Origin: Nocardia iowensis | GTDB lineage: Bacteria > Actinomycetota > Actinomycetes > Mycobacteriales > Mycobacteriaceae | Length of the DNA stretch: 64,000 nt | Reading direction: 5' to 3' | Assembly: GCF_019222765.1 (NCBI RefSeq) | Contig: NZ_CP078145.1 | Span: 8,866,001-8,930,000 of the forward strand | Shown: in pieces, positions 18,369 through 27,283 of the stretch | How positions within the stretch are numbered: position 1 is the first letter of the stretch | Layout: each line of letters starts with the position of its first letter | Translations under genes and position numbers: made by a program | Notes under the pieces: generated by a model | What the model saw: only the letters and a program-made list of their open reading frames with translations | Told to the model about the DNA's origin: nothing | Database searches by the model: none

Positions 18369-19559
18369 ATGCCGAACAGCACCTATGACTTCTGCGTGAT
18401 CGGCGGTGGCATCGTCGGAGTGGCGACGGCGCATCGGATACTGCATCGCCATCCCGGCGCGTCCCTGGTGCTGCTGGAGAAGGCGGCGGCGCTCGCCACC
18501 CATCAGACCGGGCACAACAGCGGCGTCATCCATTCGGGCATCTACTATCCGCCGGACAGCCTGAAGGCGCGGCTGTGTCGGCGCGGGGCCCGCTGGACCA
18601 AGGAATTCGCTGCGGCGCATGGGATTCCGTTTCAGGTCTGCGGCAAACTACTGGTCGCCACCGATGCTGCCGAGCAGCGCAGAATGCTGGCGTTGCACGA
18701 GCGTTCGGTAACCAACGGTGTCGCGGTCGAATTGATCGACGCCGCCGAACTCCGCAGGCGCGAGCCGCGGGTGACCGGCGTCGGCGCCTTGTTCGTTCCG
18801 GACACCGGCATCGTCGACTACACCAGGATCACCAGCGCACTGGCCGACGAAGTCCGGGCGGCGGGCGGGCAACTCGTGTTCGGCGCCGAGATCACCTCGC
18901 TCACCGAGACCGACGCCGCGGTCACGGCGGCCGGACCGGCGGGCGCGTGGACGGCCAGCACCCTCGTGGTCTGCGGCGGCTTGCAGGCCGATCGGCTGGC
19001 TCGAATGGCCGGGCTGCGCAACGACTTCCGGATCGTGCCGTTTCGCGGCGAGTACTATCAGCTGCCGCCGGAGCGGGCCGGGCTGGTGCGCACGCTGATC
19101 TATCCGATTCCCGATCCGGCCCTGCCCTTTCTCGGCGTCCATCTGAGCCCGACCATCGACGGCGCGCTGACCGTCGGGCCGAACGCGGTGCTCGGGCTGG
19201 CCAGGGAGGGGTATCGCAAAGGCAGTTTCGACGCCAGAGACGCGCGTGCGGTCCTCGGCTTCCCCGGCGTGCACCGGGTGGCCGCGGCGAATCTGCGAAC
19301 CGGACTACGGGAATTGCGCAACTCGCTGTTCAAGCGCGGCTATCTGGCCGAATGCAGGCGGTACTGCCCGGAGTTGACGGTTGCCGATCTACGCCCGCGG
19401 GAGGCCGGGATTCGCGCACAGGCGGTGCTGCGCGATGGCACCCTGGTGCACGACTTCATGATCGAGCGCACGCCGCGCTCGGTGCATGTGCTGAACGCAC
19501 CGTCGCCCGCGGCCACCTCGGCCATGCCGATCGCCGAGCACATCGTCGATCAACTCTGA
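18369..19559 (+). CDS. lhgO: L-2-hydroxyglutarate oxidase
   Basis: A flavoenzyme of 396 residues that oxidises L-2-hydroxyglutarate to 2-oxoglutarate, passing electrons to oxygen or quinone. The Rossmann motif DFCVIGGGIVGVATAHRI is at residues 7-24. The family signature THQTGHNSGVIHSGIYY (about 44-60), with its histidines near the FAD, is very clear. VPFRGEYYQL and the C-terminal HVLNAPSPAATSA also match LhgO/YgaF. ATG 18369 lies 7 nt after a TACTGT -10 and lacks a ribosome site, so it is probably leaderless. It is monocistronic. Confidence 0.9.
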   Translation: MPNSTYDFCVIGGGIVGVATAHRILHRHPGASLVLLEKAAALATHQTGHNSGVIHSGIYYPPDSLKARLCRRGARWTKEFAAAHGIPFQVCGKLLVATDAAEQRRMLALHERSVTNGVAVELIDAAELRRREPRVTGVGALFVPDTGIVDYTRITSALADEVRAAGGQLVFGAEITSLTETDAAVTAAGPAGAWTASTLVVCGGLQADRLARMAGLRNDFRIVPFRGEYYQLPPERAGLVRTLIYPIPDPALPFLGVHLSPTIDGALTVGPNAVLGLAREGYRKGSFDARDARAVLGFPGVHRVAAANLRTGLRELRNSLFKRGYLAECRRYCPELTVADLRPREAGIRAQAVLRDGTLVHDFMIERTPRSVHVLNAPSPAATSAMPIAEHIVDQL

Positions 19560-19738
19560 GTCAGCGACGAGCCACAGAACCGACCGACCGGTCTAATCAA
19601 GCTGTTGACCTGCGCCGAGCAACCAAGCAACCGGCCGGTCGCAATGTAAAAACCCACCTCACCAAATCCTGCGCAACCCCTCCAATAAAGAGGAAGTCTG
19701 TAGTACTTTTAACGCCAGTCGTGGAACCGGGAGGGCCT

Positions 19739-20209
19739 ATGGGCCACATCAAGTACGCGAGTGACGTCGGAGCGCCCGTCGAGGTCGCCTTCACCTATAC
19801 GGACAACCATCTGTTCGTACCGGATTGGATGTTCGCGGTCGCCGACTTCGAGCCGACCGGTGAACTCGACTCCGGCCTCGGCGCGATGTTCACGACCACC
19901 GCGCATCTGGCGTTCTGGCGGCCGACGATGACATGCGAGGTCACCGAATATCGCCGCAACGTGGTGATCGGGTATACGCTGCGTGGGCGTTTGTCCGGGA
20001 CCCTGACGCTGCGCTTCGATCCGCTCGGTCACGGGCGGTCGGTGCTGACGTCCGAGGCGGAGTACAGCCAACCGCGCGGATTCGCCGGGCGCCTCTGCGT
20101 CGGTCTGGTGGATTCCGCCGTGAAATCGGCGCTCCGCCGCACCGAGTCCCAATTGCGAAGGGAGATAGAAGAATTCCACGGTACCGATCTTGTCGGTCGG
20201 ATTGCGTAG
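19739..20209 (+). CDS. SRPBCC-family (START-like) protein
   Basis: A 156-residue single-domain protein starting at ATG 19739 behind GGGAGGG. The N-terminus HIKYASDVGAPVEVAFTYTDNHLFVPDWMFAVADFEP, given here by its features, is the usual beta1-alpha1-alpha2 opening of polyketide-cyclase/SRPBCC proteins. TCEVTEYRRN... GYTLRGRLSGTLTLRF strands and a final amphipathic helix (ALRRTESQLRREIEEF) follow. Members bind hydrophobic ligands in a deep cavity. No catalytic residue can be named. The stop is 10 nt before the RNase HI start, so they are probably cotranscribed. Confidence 0.75.
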   Translation: MGHIKYASDVGAPVEVAFTYTDNHLFVPDWMFAVADFEPTGELDSGLGAMFTTTAHLAFWRPTMTCEVTEYRRNVVIGYTLRGRLSGTLTLRFDPLGHGRSVLTSEAEYSQPRGFAGRLCVGLVDSAVKSALRRTESQLRREIEEFHGTDLVGRIA

Positions 20210-20219
20210 GGTGCCAGCC

Positions 20220-20792
20220 ATGATCATCGTGAGCACCGACGGATCCTGCCTCCGCAACCCCGGCGGCGCCATCGGCTGGGCTTGGGTCAATCATCAGGGC
20301 TCCTCGCGCAGCGGTGGCGGCGCGTCCGGCACCAATCAGGTCGCGGAGCTACGCGCGGTACTGGAGGCGATCCTCGCCCATCCCGGCTCCGAACCCCTTT
20401 TGATCGAAAGTGATTCGCTCTACGCGATCAAGTGCGCGTCGGAATGGATCTCGAGTTGGCGGCTCAACGGGTGGCGCACCTCCACCGGCGGCGCCGTGAA
20501 GAACGTGGAACTCATCCGGCAGATCGACAAAGCGATCGCCAGCAGACCCGGCCCGGTCCGGTTCCGTTGGGTCCGTGGACATGTCGGCAACTACTTCAAC
20601 GAGCAGGCCGACGCGCTTGCCGGTGAAGCGGCTCGGAAGGCCGCCGCGACGGCGGCCGTGGCCGAGGCGAACACCGCGGAAATCCCCGTGGTGACTGTGG
20701 AAGAAACGCCGGCGGCGCCGGAAGCGCCGAGAGAAAAGGCCGCGGGGAAGGCGGCCGCGCCGTCGGCGCCGCAGACTTTAACCCTGTTCTGA
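20220..20792 (+). CDS. rnhA: Ribonuclease HI with Ala-rich C-terminal tail
   Basis: An endonuclease cutting the RNA strand of RNA/DNA hybrids. 190 residues: the RNase H domain fills residues 1-about 140. The DEDD carboxylates are visible in STDGSC (Asp7), VAELRAVLEA (Glu about 42), IESDSLYAIK (Asp about 64) and EQADALAGEA (Asp about 128). WISSWRLNGWR is the basic handle region. A 50-residue Ala/Glu/Pro-rich tail ending QTLTLF follows the domain; it is low complexity and probably disordered. ATG 20220 is 10 nt after the SRPBCC stop. A convergent terminator follows. Confidence 0.88.
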   Translation: MIIVSTDGSCLRNPGGAIGWAWVNHQGSSRSGGGASGTNQVAELRAVLEAILAHPGSEPLLIESDSLYAIKCASEWISSWRLNGWRTSTGGAVKNVELIRQIDKAIASRPGPVRFRWVRGHVGNYFNEQADALAGEAARKAAATAAVAEANTAEIPVVTVEETPAAPEAPREKAAGKAAAPSAPQTLTLF

Positions 20793-20823
20793 TCAGCCAG
20801 CGGCAGAGCGACTGCCTGAATGA

Positions 20824-20858
20824 CCTCCGGCGGTGGTGGCTCGGCCCACCGCCGGAGG
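20824..20858. terminator. Bidirectional hairpin (rnhA / mce operon end)
   Basis: A perfect 13-bp stem, CCTCCGGCGGTGG with its complement, and a 9-nt loop lie between the convergent stops at 20792 and 20883. Confidence 0.7.
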
Positions 20859-20882
20859 CGCTCAGTCGTTTCCCCGCTCGAA

Positions 20883-21728
20883 CTAGTTGCCGGGCTGCGG
20901 CGTCTGCTGCCCATTCGGGGGCGTCTGCTGTTGTCCGTTCGGCGCAGGCTGATCCGCGCCTGGCGCGGGAACGCCGGGGGCCGGGGCGCCGGGCGCGCCG
21001 GGCAGGCCGGAACCAGCGCCCTTCAGCAGCGGCGAGTCGAGCTTCTCGACCAGCCACTTGTCACCGGACTTGGTCAGCTGCGCGATCAACACGACGAACT
21101 GCCGCTCCGGTGTCGTCTGGGTGAAGTTGGTCCGGTACTGCGTCAGCGTGACGAGCACCTTCGCCTCGGTCTTGTCACCGGACTGGTAACCACACTGCAC
21201 GTCATCGACCCAGGACTTCACCTGTGCCTGGACCATGGCGTCCTTGAGCGCCGAGGTCGCGTCGCCGAACTCCTTGAGGAATTCGCCGCTCGCATTGGAC
21301 TTCACCTTGGTGAAGTAGTCGTCGAGGTTCTTCGAGTAGTCGTAGACCGAGACGTCCTTGCCGAAGGTGCAGGCGGCCGCCGTCGAATCGTGGATCGCGT
21401 CGAGCTTCTCGCCACGATCCTTGCCCTGCAGGAAGAACACCACCACCGCGGTGATCGCCGCCACCGCGAGCACGCCCGCCGCGAACGCGGCGATCAACGG
21501 CAGCGACAGGGAACGACCTGCGGTGGACGAACTGCCTGCACCTTTACCGAGATCGTCCTTCGGCTCCGGCTTGTCGGCCTTGGTCTGCTCGACCTTCTCG
21601 GTCACTACCTTGTCGGCGGCGGCGGCTTCGGGGTCGGCTGCCGCGGACTTCTCGGTCGCACCGCTCCCGGTCGCCTTGTCCTCAGCGGTCTCGGCATCTT
21701 TGTTGGTGTCGGCGTCGTCGGTGGACAT
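20883..21728 (-). CDS. Mce-associated membrane protein (Mas)
   Basis: A 281-residue protein and last gene of the mce operon. The cytoplasmic N-terminus is about 75 residues, acidic and Ala/Lys-rich (low complexity). One TM segment lies at about residues 76-98 (LPLIAAFAAGVLAVAAITAVVVFF). The extracytoplasmic Mce-associated domain has a conserved-looking pair of cysteines (AACTFG, VQCGYQS). A C-terminal Pro/Gly/Gln-rich tail (PGAPGAPAPGVPAPG) ends it. In mycobacteria such proteins follow mceF and stabilise the transporter. It is 132 nt from mceF, the largest gap in the operon, so it may have extra regulation. Confidence 0.85.
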   Translation of the reverse strand: MSTDDADTNKDAETAEDKATGSGATEKSAAADPEAAAADKVVTEKVEQTKADKPEPKDDLGKGAGSSSTAGRSLSLPLIAAFAAGVLAVAAITAVVVFFLQGKDRGEKLDAIHDSTAAACTFGKDVSVYDYSKNLDDYFTKVKSNASGEFLKEFGDATSALKDAMVQAQVKSWVDDVQCGYQSGDKTEAKVLVTLTQYRTNFTQTTPERQFVVLIAQLTKSGDKWLVEKLDSPLLKGAGSGLPGAPGAPAPGVPAPGADQPAPNGQQQTPPNGQQTPQPGN

Positions 21729-21860
21729 CGATACAAACCTGCACTTTCCCGGCGCGCGGGCGCACCGATCGACTAACGGGCCCGCATCTCGGGCGAACCG
21801 TACGCGTTGTACCGGCGAGTATGCCCGGACCCACGGTGTCGCCGCGGGGCCGGGGGCAAC

Positions 21861-23039
21861 TCACCGTATCGGGGGCAGGGTCCGCTCGTTCGGATCCACA
21901 CCCGGCGGCATGTGCGCGCCGTTGTTCGGCACATCGGGTCGCGGCGCGTTCGCTGCCCCACGGATCACCTGACCGGGCGGCGGGTTCTCACAGTAGTTCC
22001 ACTTGGGAATCGTGCCGTCCTGGACGACCTCGTTGCGGATCCGGGTGGAGTTGTACGTGCAGAACGGCCGCGGCCAGATGTCGATCATCGCGTGGAACTC
22101 GCCGTCGTGCGCGGGCACCGCCAGCGCGTCCGCGCCCAGCGCGAGCGAGGGGAACAGCGCCCGCAAGGCGGGCAGGCGCAGCTGCGCCGCCTTCGTCATC
22201 GCCGCGAAGTTGGTGGCCAGGCTGGTGATCGGATCGGTGGTCTTGTCCAGCACCGCACCGAGGCTGTTCAGCTGCCCCGGCGCCCGTTCGAGAACGCCTT
22301 GCAGCTCGGCGTTGGCCTTGTTGAACTGGTTGAACAACGTGCCGGAGTTGCTGGTCAGGGTGGCAAGGTCGGGCTGCGCGTTCGAGGTGGTGTCGGCGAT
22401 GGTGCGCAGGTTGGCGATCAGATTCGTCGTCTGCGGCAGCAGGTTGTCGAAACCCGCCATGGCCAGGCTGATGCCATTGATCATGCCGCGCAACTGGTCG
22501 GGGCCGCCGCTGAGCGCGACGTCGAGCTCGCGCAGGATCACGCCGAACTTCTCCGGATCGATCTGCGCGATGAGCGTGCTGGAATTGTCGAGGACCGACC
22601 AGATCGGGGTCGGCGTCTTGATCTTCTCCGGATCGAATGCCACCACCGCACCGTCGCGCAGGTACGGACCCTGCTCGGTGCCGGGACGGAAGTCGATGTA
22701 CTGCTCGCCCGCGCCGGACAGTGCCTGTACCGAGATCGCGGTGTCGACCGGAATCTTGTACTTGCTCTCGATCTGGGCCGCCGCGGCGATCGCCTGCCCG
22801 CGGTCGGTCAGCTCGATCGAGGTCACCTTGCCGACCCGATAGCCGCGAAGGGTCACGTCGTTACCCGGCTGCAGCCCGCCCGAGCGGTCCAGGCTCACCG
22901 TGACCGTGTAGGTGGAGCGCAGCGGGTTCACCCGCATGATGCTCACCATCAGATAGGTCGCGCCGATCAGGAACACGAGCACCAGCCCGATGCTGGAGAG
23001 AACCAGCTTGTGCTGCATCAGCTTCGAGAACAAGGTCAT
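21861..23039 (-). CDS. mceF: Mce family protein MceF
   Basis: A 392-residue substrate-binding subunit of the Mce lipid importer. An N-terminal TM (residues about 12-33, LVLSSIGLVLVFLIGATYLM) precedes the MCE/MlaD domain (about 38-115, with GLQPGNDVTLRGYRVGKVTSIE). A long helical region (about 120-300) builds the tube. The C-terminus holds four cysteines and is Pro-rich (RPDVPNNGAHMPPGVDP). It is the sixth mce gene counted from yrbE and overlaps mceE by 4 nt. The lipid carried is unknown. Confidence 0.9.
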   Translation of the reverse strand: MTLFSKLMQHKLVLSSIGLVLVFLIGATYLMVSIMRVNPLRSTYTVTVSLDRSGGLQPGNDVTLRGYRVGKVTSIELTDRGQAIAAAAQIESKYKIPVDTAISVQALSGAGEQYIDFRPGTEQGPYLRDGAVVAFDPEKIKTPTPIWSVLDNSSTLIAQIDPEKFGVILRELDVALSGGPDQLRGMINGISLAMAGFDNLLPQTTNLIANLRTIADTTSNAQPDLATLTSNSGTLFNQFNKANAELQGVLERAPGQLNSLGAVLDKTTDPITSLATNFAAMTKAAQLRLPALRALFPSLALGADALAVPAHDGEFHAMIDIWPRPFCTYNSTRIRNEVVQDGTIPKWNYCENPPPGQVIRGAANAPRPDVPNNGAHMPPGVDPNERTLPPIR

Positions 23040-24136
23040 CGGTGGCCACCTACTCGACTCTGCACGATCTGCAACACCTGGATCATGGAGCCGACGAAAT
23101 CTTGTAGATCATTCAGATCCTGCAGCTTGCCGTGCTCCGGATCGGACAGCGCGCTGATGTCGAGGTTGGTCAGCGTGGCGTACACGGCGAAGCTGTTGCC
23201 GCGGAAGGTCGCATCGACCTTGGGCCGGATCTCCCGCAGGCCGTCAAGGGTGGCGCCGAGGGTGTTGTCGGTCTTCGCCAGCGCATCCATCAGCTGGTGG
23301 GTGTTGTCCAACAGGCTGGCAAGCTGCTGACCCGAGCTGTCGGCGTAATCGCCGAGCGCGGCGCTTGTCGTCGAGACCTTGGTCAGCAGTTCACCGATGG
23401 CCCGGTTGTTTTCGGCGATGGCGCCGATCATCTGCGGCAGCGTGTCCGCGACCTGGCCCAACTCACCGCGCCGTGTCTCGATGGTGGTGGCCAACGTGGC
23501 GAACTCGTTGAGCACACTGTCGACCCGGGCCGAGTTGTCGTTCAAACTGCCGACCACCCCGGTCATTTCGGTGATCAGGTGGGCAAGTGTGCCGCCGCGA
23601 CCGCCGACGATGGAGTCCAGCTCCGAGGTCAGCTTGCCGAGCGCCGCGACGCCGCCACCGTTGAACAGCATGGAGATCGAGATCAGCAACTGTTCGACGG
23701 TCGCACCCGCCGAGGTCATGTCCAGCCCGAGAGTGTCGCCGCCGCGCAGCATCTCGGCGCCCGGTTCGGCCTTCGGCTTGGACACCGCGACGAACACGTC
23801 ACCGAGCGGGGTGGCCTGGCGCAGTTCGGCGGTGCTGCCCTTGGGCAACTCGATGTCCTTGCGGATGGTCAGATCCACGACGGCCTGGAAGTTCTTGGTC
23901 TTGATGTTGGAGACCACCCCCACATCCGAGCCGCCGATCTTCACCTTCGCCTGATCCGGCAGGTTCAGCGCGTTCTCGAACACGGCGTGCAGGGTGTAGC
24001 TCTCACCGGACAGCCCGGGTTTGGGCAGCGGCAGCTTCTCCACCGTGAGCCCACACCCCGAGGTGATCCCTACCCCAGCCACCGCCGCGACCGCGACCAG
24101 TGCGCGGCGGGCCTTCATCGTCATGCGGTACGTCAT
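23036..24136 (-). CDS. mceE: Mce family lipoprotein MceE
   Basis: A 366-residue lipoprotein subunit (LprK/LprN class). It has a basic N-terminus, a hydrophobic run and the lipobox GITSGC (Cys about residue 28); after lipidation the protein is anchored outside the plasma membrane. The MCE domain occupies about residues 40-120 (AKVKIGGSDVGVVSNI). A helical coiled region and ISALSDPEHGKLQDLNDL near the C-terminus follow. Start ATG 24136 overlaps the mceD stop (ATGA). In known mce operons position E is the lipoprotein, as here. Confidence 0.9.
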   Translation of the reverse strand: MTYRMTMKARRALVAVAAVAGVGITSGCGLTVEKLPLPKPGLSGESYTLHAVFENALNLPDQAKVKIGGSDVGVVSNIKTKNFQAVVDLTIRKDIELPKGSTAELRQATPLGDVFVAVSKPKAEPGAEMLRGGDTLGLDMTSAGATVEQLLISISMLFNGGGVAALGKLTSELDSIVGGRGGTLAHLITEMTGVVGSLNDNSARVDSVLNEFATLATTIETRRGELGQVADTLPQMIGAIAENNRAIGELLTKVSTTSAALGDYADSSGQQLASLLDNTHQLMDALAKTDNTLGATLDGLREIRPKVDATFRGNSFAVYATLTNLDISALSDPEHGKLQDLNDLQDFVGSMIQVLQIVQSRVGGHR

Positions 24137-25239
24137 TTCGTCAGTCCGAGCAGTGCGGCGGTGAGTCCGTAATCGGGCCCGAAGTCCTGGACATTTCCGG
24201 TGCGGCAACCGTCCGCCCTCATCTGGAGCCGCTCGCAGAACAAACTCACGATCTCACCGGAGAGGAAGGTGCCGAGCACACCGACCAACCGGACATAACC
24301 GTGCTCGCGGTTCATGATCCGGTCGACGTTTTGGAAAACCATCGGCGCGACATCCACGACTTCGGTGATGCCGTAGGCGTTCTCGCGCAGCTGCTGGGTC
24401 ACGTTGGTCAGACCGGTCAGCGAACCGGACAGCTGGTCCTGATATTGGACGAGGGTGCTGCTGGTGTTGGCCAGGAAGTCGTTGACCTGGTTGAGCGTGG
24501 CCTGCAAGCCTGGCGACTGTTCGGCGAGCAGACCGGTCATCTGAGTCATCCGATTGCTGAAATCCCGCACCGACTGGTCATTTTCGGCCAGCATGGTGGT
24601 CAGCTCGTTCAACTTGATGATGATGTTGGACACCGCGTCTTTGTTGTCCACGCCGACCTTCAGCGCGCCGGACAGCGCGTTGAGCGTGTCCCGCATCTTC
24701 TCACCGTTGCCGTTGACCATCGGATACAGCACCCGGCCCGACAGCGGACCGATGCCCTCGGTGCCCGGCTCCGGCTTGAGCGCGGCCGCGAACTGATCGA
24801 TGGTCTTGATCATCGTGTCGAGTTCGACCGGGGTCTTGGTCTTGCCCAGCGGTAGATGCGCGCCGTCGGCCAGGGTGTCGCCCTTGGTGTAGACGGGGGT
24901 GAGTTCGACGTGCCGGTCGGTGACGATCGACGGCGAAATGATCGCGGCCATCGCGTCTTTCGGAATCTTCACGTCGTTGTTGATCGACAGGTGCACCTCG
25001 ACGAGGGTGCCCTTCGGCACGATCTTCTCGACCTTCCCGACATCGAGTCCGAGCACGGTGACCGGGTTGCCCTCGTAGATACCCGCGATGTTCTCGAAGT
25101 CGGCGGTGATCCGTGTCGTGTTGCCGAGCGCGTTGTTCACCGAGCTCGGCACGAGCGAGCAACTGCCGACGGCCAACGCCGCGGCGCTGACCACGAGCAT
25201 CTTGGCCACTCTGCGGAGCCGCTGAGTCGTCTGAGTCAT
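24133..25239 (-). CDS. mceD: Mce family protein MceD with lipobox
   Basis: A 368-residue Mce subunit. Start ATG 25239 overlaps the mceC stop by one base (TGATG). The N-terminus MTQTTQRLRRVAKMLVV plus hydrophobic run ends in ALAVGSC, which fits a lipobox (Cys about 27). That is unusual because position D in mycobacterial operons normally has a TM anchor. The MCE domain is at about residues 38-118 (GIYEGNPVTVLGLDVGKVEKI), followed by a helical region and a C-terminus with two cysteines. Either D is also lipidated or the Cys-containing segment is an ordinary signal anchor. Confidence 0.88.
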   Translation of the reverse strand: MTQTTQRLRRVAKMLVVSAAALAVGSCSLVPSSVNNALGNTTRITADFENIAGIYEGNPVTVLGLDVGKVEKIVPKGTLVEVHLSINNDVKIPKDAMAAIISPSIVTDRHVELTPVYTKGDTLADGAHLPLGKTKTPVELDTMIKTIDQFAAALKPEPGTEGIGPLSGRVLYPMVNGNGEKMRDTLNALSGALKVGVDNKDAVSNIIIKLNELTTMLAENDQSVRDFSNRMTQMTGLLAEQSPGLQATLNQVNDFLANTSSTLVQYQDQLSGSLTGLTNVTQQLRENAYGITEVVDVAPMVFQNVDRIMNREHGYVRLVGVLGTFLSGEIVSLFCERLQMRADGCRTGNVQDFGPDYGLTAALLGLTK

Positions 25240-26237
25240 CACTGGCACCCCTCGATCACGTTGACGCGGCACAACCAGTTGTCGGGGAAAACCCAGGGCA
25301 ACCCGACCGAGCCGTACGGCCCGCTGCCGCCCCACGAGTTCGCCAGGTAGCGCACCGTCGGCGGCATCAGCGACAGCAGCCGGTCCAGGTTGTCCTTGTT
25401 CTTCTGCAAGCCCTCGGCCATGATGTTCAGCTGCTCGATGGTCGGGCCGAGCTGGTTGTCGTTCTGCGCGCCGATTTCCTGCAACTGCCTGGTGAGCTCG
25501 GCGACATTGTCGAGCAGCTGGCGCAGCAGGCCCTGGCGTTCCATCACCCGATTGGCGATGGCCTCGCCCTGGGTGATCACCAGCAGCACGCTGTTGCGAT
25601 TGTCGGCGAGAATCTGGGTGACCCGGTTCAGATCCTTGAGCAGGCTGTCGACCTCGTCTCGGCGGGTGTCCATCACCTTGGCCAGCGCACCGACGCTGTC
25701 GAGCGCCTGGGCCAGCAGGTGCGGAGAATCGCCCATCTGCTGGTTGATCAGGTTCAGCGACTCGGACAGCTTCTTCGTGTCGAGCGCCTGGAACTTCGGC
25801 GTGCCTTCCTGCACCACGTCGGCCAGGTTGTACGGAACCGCCGTGTTGGACAGCGGGATTCGACCACCCTTCAGGCCGGAGCCGTCGCCGGGGTCCAGAT
25901 CCACGTACCTGGCGCCGAGCAGGGTGGCCATCTTGATCGCGGCGCGCGCGTCGGGGCCGAGCTTCACGCCGTTGTCGACGCTCAGCGTCAGCAGCACGTG
26001 GTCACCCTCGAGCTTCGCCCCGTCCACCCGGCCGCTCGTCACGCCCGCGACGCTGACCCGGTCGCCGACCTTGATCCCGGCGGCCTGCACGAACTCGGCC
26101 TTGATCGACTGTTCACCGACGCCGATCAGCTTGACCAGACTCGACGCGAGCAGCAGCACCACGATGAGGGCGCCGCCGACGATGCCGAGCCAGAAGTAGC
26201 GGTTGTTGTTGAACCGAGTCTTCATCTTCGTGATCAT
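25239..26237 (-). CDS. mceC: Mce family protein MceC
   Basis: A 332-residue Mce subunit. ATG 26237 overlaps the mceB stop (ATGA); an in-frame ATG at 26246 is inside mceB and less likely. One TM (about residues 14-37, FWLGIVGGALIVVLLLASSLV) is followed by the MCE domain (AAGIKVGDRVSVAGVTSGRVDG, broken here as two strands). A long helical part with repeated L-x-x-N-v-t-x-I heptads comes next, and a C-terminus with two cysteines (WLCRVNVIEGCQ). It is shorter than typical MceC, which often has a long Pro-rich tail. Confidence 0.88.
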   Translation of the reverse strand: MITKMKTRFNNNRYFWLGIVGGALIVVLLLASSLVKLIGVGEQSIKAEFVQAAGIKVGDRVSVAGVTSGRVDGAKLEGDHVLLTLSVDNGVKLGPDARAAIKMATLLGARYVDLDPGDGSGLKGGRIPLSNTAVPYNLADVVQEGTPKFQALDTKKLSESLNLINQQMGDSPHLLAQALDSVGALAKVMDTRRDEVDSLLKDLNRVTQILADNRNSVLLVITQGEAIANRVMERQGLLRQLLDNVAELTRQLQEIGAQNDNQLGPTIEQLNIMAEGLQKNKDNLDRLLSLMPPTVRYLANSWGGSGPYGSVGLPWVFPDNWLCRVNVIEGCQ

Positions 26238-27283
26238 GGGCGGCACACCGCCGACTGTGCCTTGCCGCCGATACCGAGGCTGTGGATGAACCCACGCGGG
26301 AACAGCACGCCGTAGAGCGAGATGTCCAAGCCGCAGAGGTAGGCGTTGGCGTAGCCACCCTCGGAGGTATGCCTGCCCGCGGCCGAGATGATATTGGGCA
26401 GGTCGATGGCCGCCTGGTCCAGCTTCGCGCCGTTGGCGAGCAGCAGGGTCAGCGCGGCACTGGTGGAGTTCTGCGCGGTCTGCAGCTTCGGCTGGATCTG
26501 ACCGACCATCTCCACCAGCGAGCTGGTGGCGTCGGCGATCTGCACCGTCGATGCCTGCAAGGACTGGCCCTGCTCGTACAACCCACCGATCAAGGCCCGG
26601 GTCTGGGTCACCAGGGTCTCCAATTCATCACCTCGTCTGGCCAACCCCGCCATCACACCGGAGAGGTTGGTGATCACATCGGACAGGATCGCGTCCCGCC
26701 GCTGGAAATCGGTGGCCAACTGTGCGGCCTGAACGATGAACGCGCTCAACGAGACTCCATCACCCTGCAAGGCCTGGATGAAGGTCTCCGACAGGCGATT
26801 CACCTGCTCGGGCTGCAATGCCTGGAACAGTGGCTGAAAACCGTTGAGCAGACCGGAGACATCGAACGACGGCTCGGTCCGTTCCAGCGGAATCGACCCG
26901 TTGTTCTTCAGCTGCGCCGGGTTCGACGACTTGCCCGGAGCCAGCGCCACATATCGCTGACCGATCAAATTCTGATAGCGGACAAGGGCTTTGGTGTCAT
27001 CGAACAGGGTTTGATCCCGCTGCACGACGAAAGTCACCTTCGCCACTTGCTTTTTCGACTTGGCCTCGCGGTCCAGCTCGATCTTTTCGATCTTGCCGAC
27101 ACGCACACCCGCCATCCGGACGTCATCGCCCTCGTGCAGGCCGAGTACGTCGGAGAACGTTGCCGAATAGGTGTTCGTGTCGCCATCTACGATGCGCGCC
27201 AACGTATTCCACACGACAACCGTGACGAGAATCGACACGATGGCGAAGATGCCGAAGCCGATCAGCGGTTTACGTATACTCAT
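26234..27283 (-). CDS. mceB: Mce family protein MceB
   Basis: A 349-residue Mce subunit. An N-terminal TM (about residues 8-30, LIGFGIFAIVSILVTVVVW) precedes the MCE domain (LGLHEGDDVRMAGVRVGKIEKI region, about 46-125). The helical tunnel part follows. C-terminal cysteines in AYLCGLDISLYG and SAVCRP are as in other MceB proteins. The start ATG 27283 overlaps the mceA stop by 4 nt. It forms, with A and C-F, the heterohexamer that shuttles lipids from the outer membrane to the YrbE permease. Confidence 0.9.
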   Translation of the reverse strand: MSIRKPLIGFGIFAIVSILVTVVVWNTLARIVDGDTNTYSATFSDVLGLHEGDDVRMAGVRVGKIEKIELDREAKSKKQVAKVTFVVQRDQTLFDDTKALVRYQNLIGQRYVALAPGKSSNPAQLKNNGSIPLERTEPSFDVSGLLNGFQPLFQALQPEQVNRLSETFIQALQGDGVSLSAFIVQAAQLATDFQRRDAILSDVITNLSGVMAGLARRGDELETLVTQTRALIGGLYEQGQSLQASTVQIADATSSLVEMVGQIQPKLQTAQNSTSAALTLLLANGAKLDQAAIDLPNIISAAGRHTSEGGYANAYLCGLDISLYGVLFPRGFIHSLGIGGKAQSAVCRP

